Shown here piece by piece: positions 4,857 to 5,322 of a stretch of 5,322 nucleotides of DNA (its first letter is position 1; each line of letters starts with the position of its first letter). The notes beneath the pieces are model-generated. The model saw only the letters and a list, made by a program, of their open reading frames with translations, searched no databases and was not told the origin of the DNA. A program made the translations under genes and the position numbers. This stretch comes from Winogradskyella sp. (GTDB lineage: Bacteria > Bacteroidota > Bacteroidia > Flavobacteriales > Flavobacteriaceae). The stretch lies in NCBI GenBank assembly GCA_030149115.1, contig JASBSE010000496.1:1-5322 (forward strand), in the 5' to 3' direction.

Positions 4857-5210
4857 TTAATCGTCAGGGTGCATAAAGCGTTGTTTACCCAGTAGCACAT
4901 CTTCACTCTCTACATGGTCATCATCTGGAACACAACAGTCTACAGGGCAAACCGCAGCACACTGTGGCTCTTCATGAAACCCCTTGCACTCCGTACATTT
5001 ATCTGGTACAATGTAATATAACTCGTCACTTATAGGCTCCTGTGCTTCATCAGCATCCACTTCCTTTCCGTTTGGTAATACTACAGTACCGTTCAAACTT
5101 GTACCATCTTTATAGCGCCAATCGTCAGCACCTTCATAGATAGCAGTATTAGGACATTCTGGCTCACAAGCTCCACAATTTATACATTCATCCGTGATTA
5201 TAATTGCCAT
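4857..5210 (-). CDS. 2[4Fe-4S] ferredoxin (4Fe-4S dicluster protein)
   Basis: The start chosen is ATG 5210-5208, giving a 117-residue protein beginning MAIIITDECINCGACEPECP. A longer reading to 5279 exists but would begin upstream of the promoter. Cluster motif one is C9-x2-C12-x2-C15-x3-C19-P. Motif two is C72-x2-C75-x8-C84-x3-C88-P, with C92 and C93 following. The longer x8 gap and the acidic C-terminal extension are typical of the Allochromatium-like class of dicluster ferredoxins. By family rule, three cysteines of each motif plus the fourth of the other hold each cluster. It is a small cytosolic one-electron carrier; the partner is not shown by the sequence. The insert between the motifs (20-71) is acidic and well conserved in flavobacteria, from memory. 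It is transcribed divergently from the gene at 5287 and ends at a clear terminator, so it is a single-gene unit. Confidence 0.95.
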   Translation of the reverse strand: MAIIITDECINCGACEPECPNTAIYEGADDWRYKDGTSLNGTVVLPNGKEVDADEAQEPISDELYYIVPDKCTECKGFHEEPQCAAVCPVDCCVPDDDHVESEDVLLGKQRFMHPDD

Positions 5211-5234
5211 AGTAAATTTTAGGTTTTTATTGCT

Positions 5235-5253
5235 TAATTTTGCAGTTGCAAAA
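5235..5253 (+). promoter_or_regulatory. Rightward -7 element and dyad shared with the ferredoxin promoter
   Basis: TAATTTTG (5235-5242) fits TAnnTTTG on the plus strand and would serve the gene at 5287, with a leader of about 40 bases; a matching TTG at the usual distance is lacking. It forms one half of TTTTGCA-GT-TGCAAAA (5238-5253), whose other half is the ferredoxin -7 element. The two polymerases would face each other over the same bases, so binding is probably exclusive, or a regulator could use the dyad. Confidence 0.5.
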
Positions 5254-5280
5254 ATAAAGCCAAAATGGCGTTTTACCAAA
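5249..5280 (-). promoter_or_regulatory. Ferredoxin promoter
   Basis: On the minus strand TTTG (5280-5277), 20 bases, then TATTTTTG (5256-5249) match the Bacteroidota -33/-7 pattern. Transcription should start near 5243, about 30 bases before ATG 5210, which supports the short start. No strong Shine-Dalgarno sequence is seen. Confidence 0.75.
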
Positions 5281-5286
5281 CTCTAC

Positions 5287-5322
5287 ATGGATTTACAACA
5301 AAGAATTAACGCTTTCTCTAAA
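5287..5322 (+). CDS. Start of a divergent gene, possibly acyl-CoA reductase (LuxC-like)
   Basis: Only ATG and eleven further codons (MDLQQRINAFSK) are inside the window. A similar opening, and this divergent position next to the dicluster ferredoxin, is what I recall for flavobacterial acyl-CoA reductase (LuxC-like) genes, often near serC and serA. Twelve residues cannot prove it. The reading frame is open to the edge and lies behind a -7 element at 5235-5242. Confidence 0.5.
   Translation, partial: MDLQQRINAFSK

Noticed and set aside
5211..5279. N-terminal extension of the ferredoxin by 23 residues
   Set aside because: The upstream ATG precedes the predicted promoter and the extension has no counterpart in the family, which starts right at the first cluster motif.

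Overview
The window looks like chromosomal DNA of a marine or soil Flavobacteriia-type Bacteroidota. It is A+T-rich, has no Shine-Dalgarno sequences, has promoters of the Bacteroidota TTG-N20-TAnnTTTG kind, carries flavobacterial-type lipoproteins, and includes a ferredoxin of the type these genomes carry beside a divergent acyl-CoA reductase-like gene. No rRNA, tRNA or CRISPR array was seen.

Layout. Positions 1-360 hold the N-terminal part of a secreted alpha/beta hydrolase (minus strand). Positions 394-4536 hold six unrelated minus-strand genes, each alone between long palindromic intergenic sites of about 130-190 bp: a 144-aa unknown (C1), a lipoprotein with a TTG start (C2), a cysteine-rich unknown (C3), a two-part unknown (C4), a small helical lipoprotein (C5) and a DUF2971 protein (C6). 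Positions 4537-4794 are non-coding and contain a good promoter aimed into the row of genes. Positions 4795-5322 are ordinary backbone: a terminator, a 2[4Fe-4S] ferredoxin (minus), a divergent promoter region, and the first 12 codons of a plus-strand gene.

The main discovery is that the six genes are built like integron gene cassettes. Next to each gene's stop lies a tip GTT+N5-7, and the exact reverse complement lies next to the same gene's start. The tips at the two ends of one intergenic site do not match each other. Tip sequence is therefore a property of the gene unit, as expected if the unit was inserted as a circle by strand exchange inside a GTT/AAC core. The sites fold like attC: paired outer arms, an asymmetric unpaired spacer and inner hairpins. 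A fixed G/A mismatch at tip position 11 in all six units, and the direction of nearly all wobble pairs, suggest that the plus strand (the strand opposite the genes) is the one that folds. No integrase gene is visible, so this is an attC-cluster-without-integrase type of arrangement or an undescribed relative. Several genes take their stop codon, and three their C-terminal Asn-Asn-Val, from the recombination site itself.

The cassette proteins have no shared pathway. They are best read as an accessory collection transcribed leftward, with the DUF2971 gene first behind the entry-side promoter.
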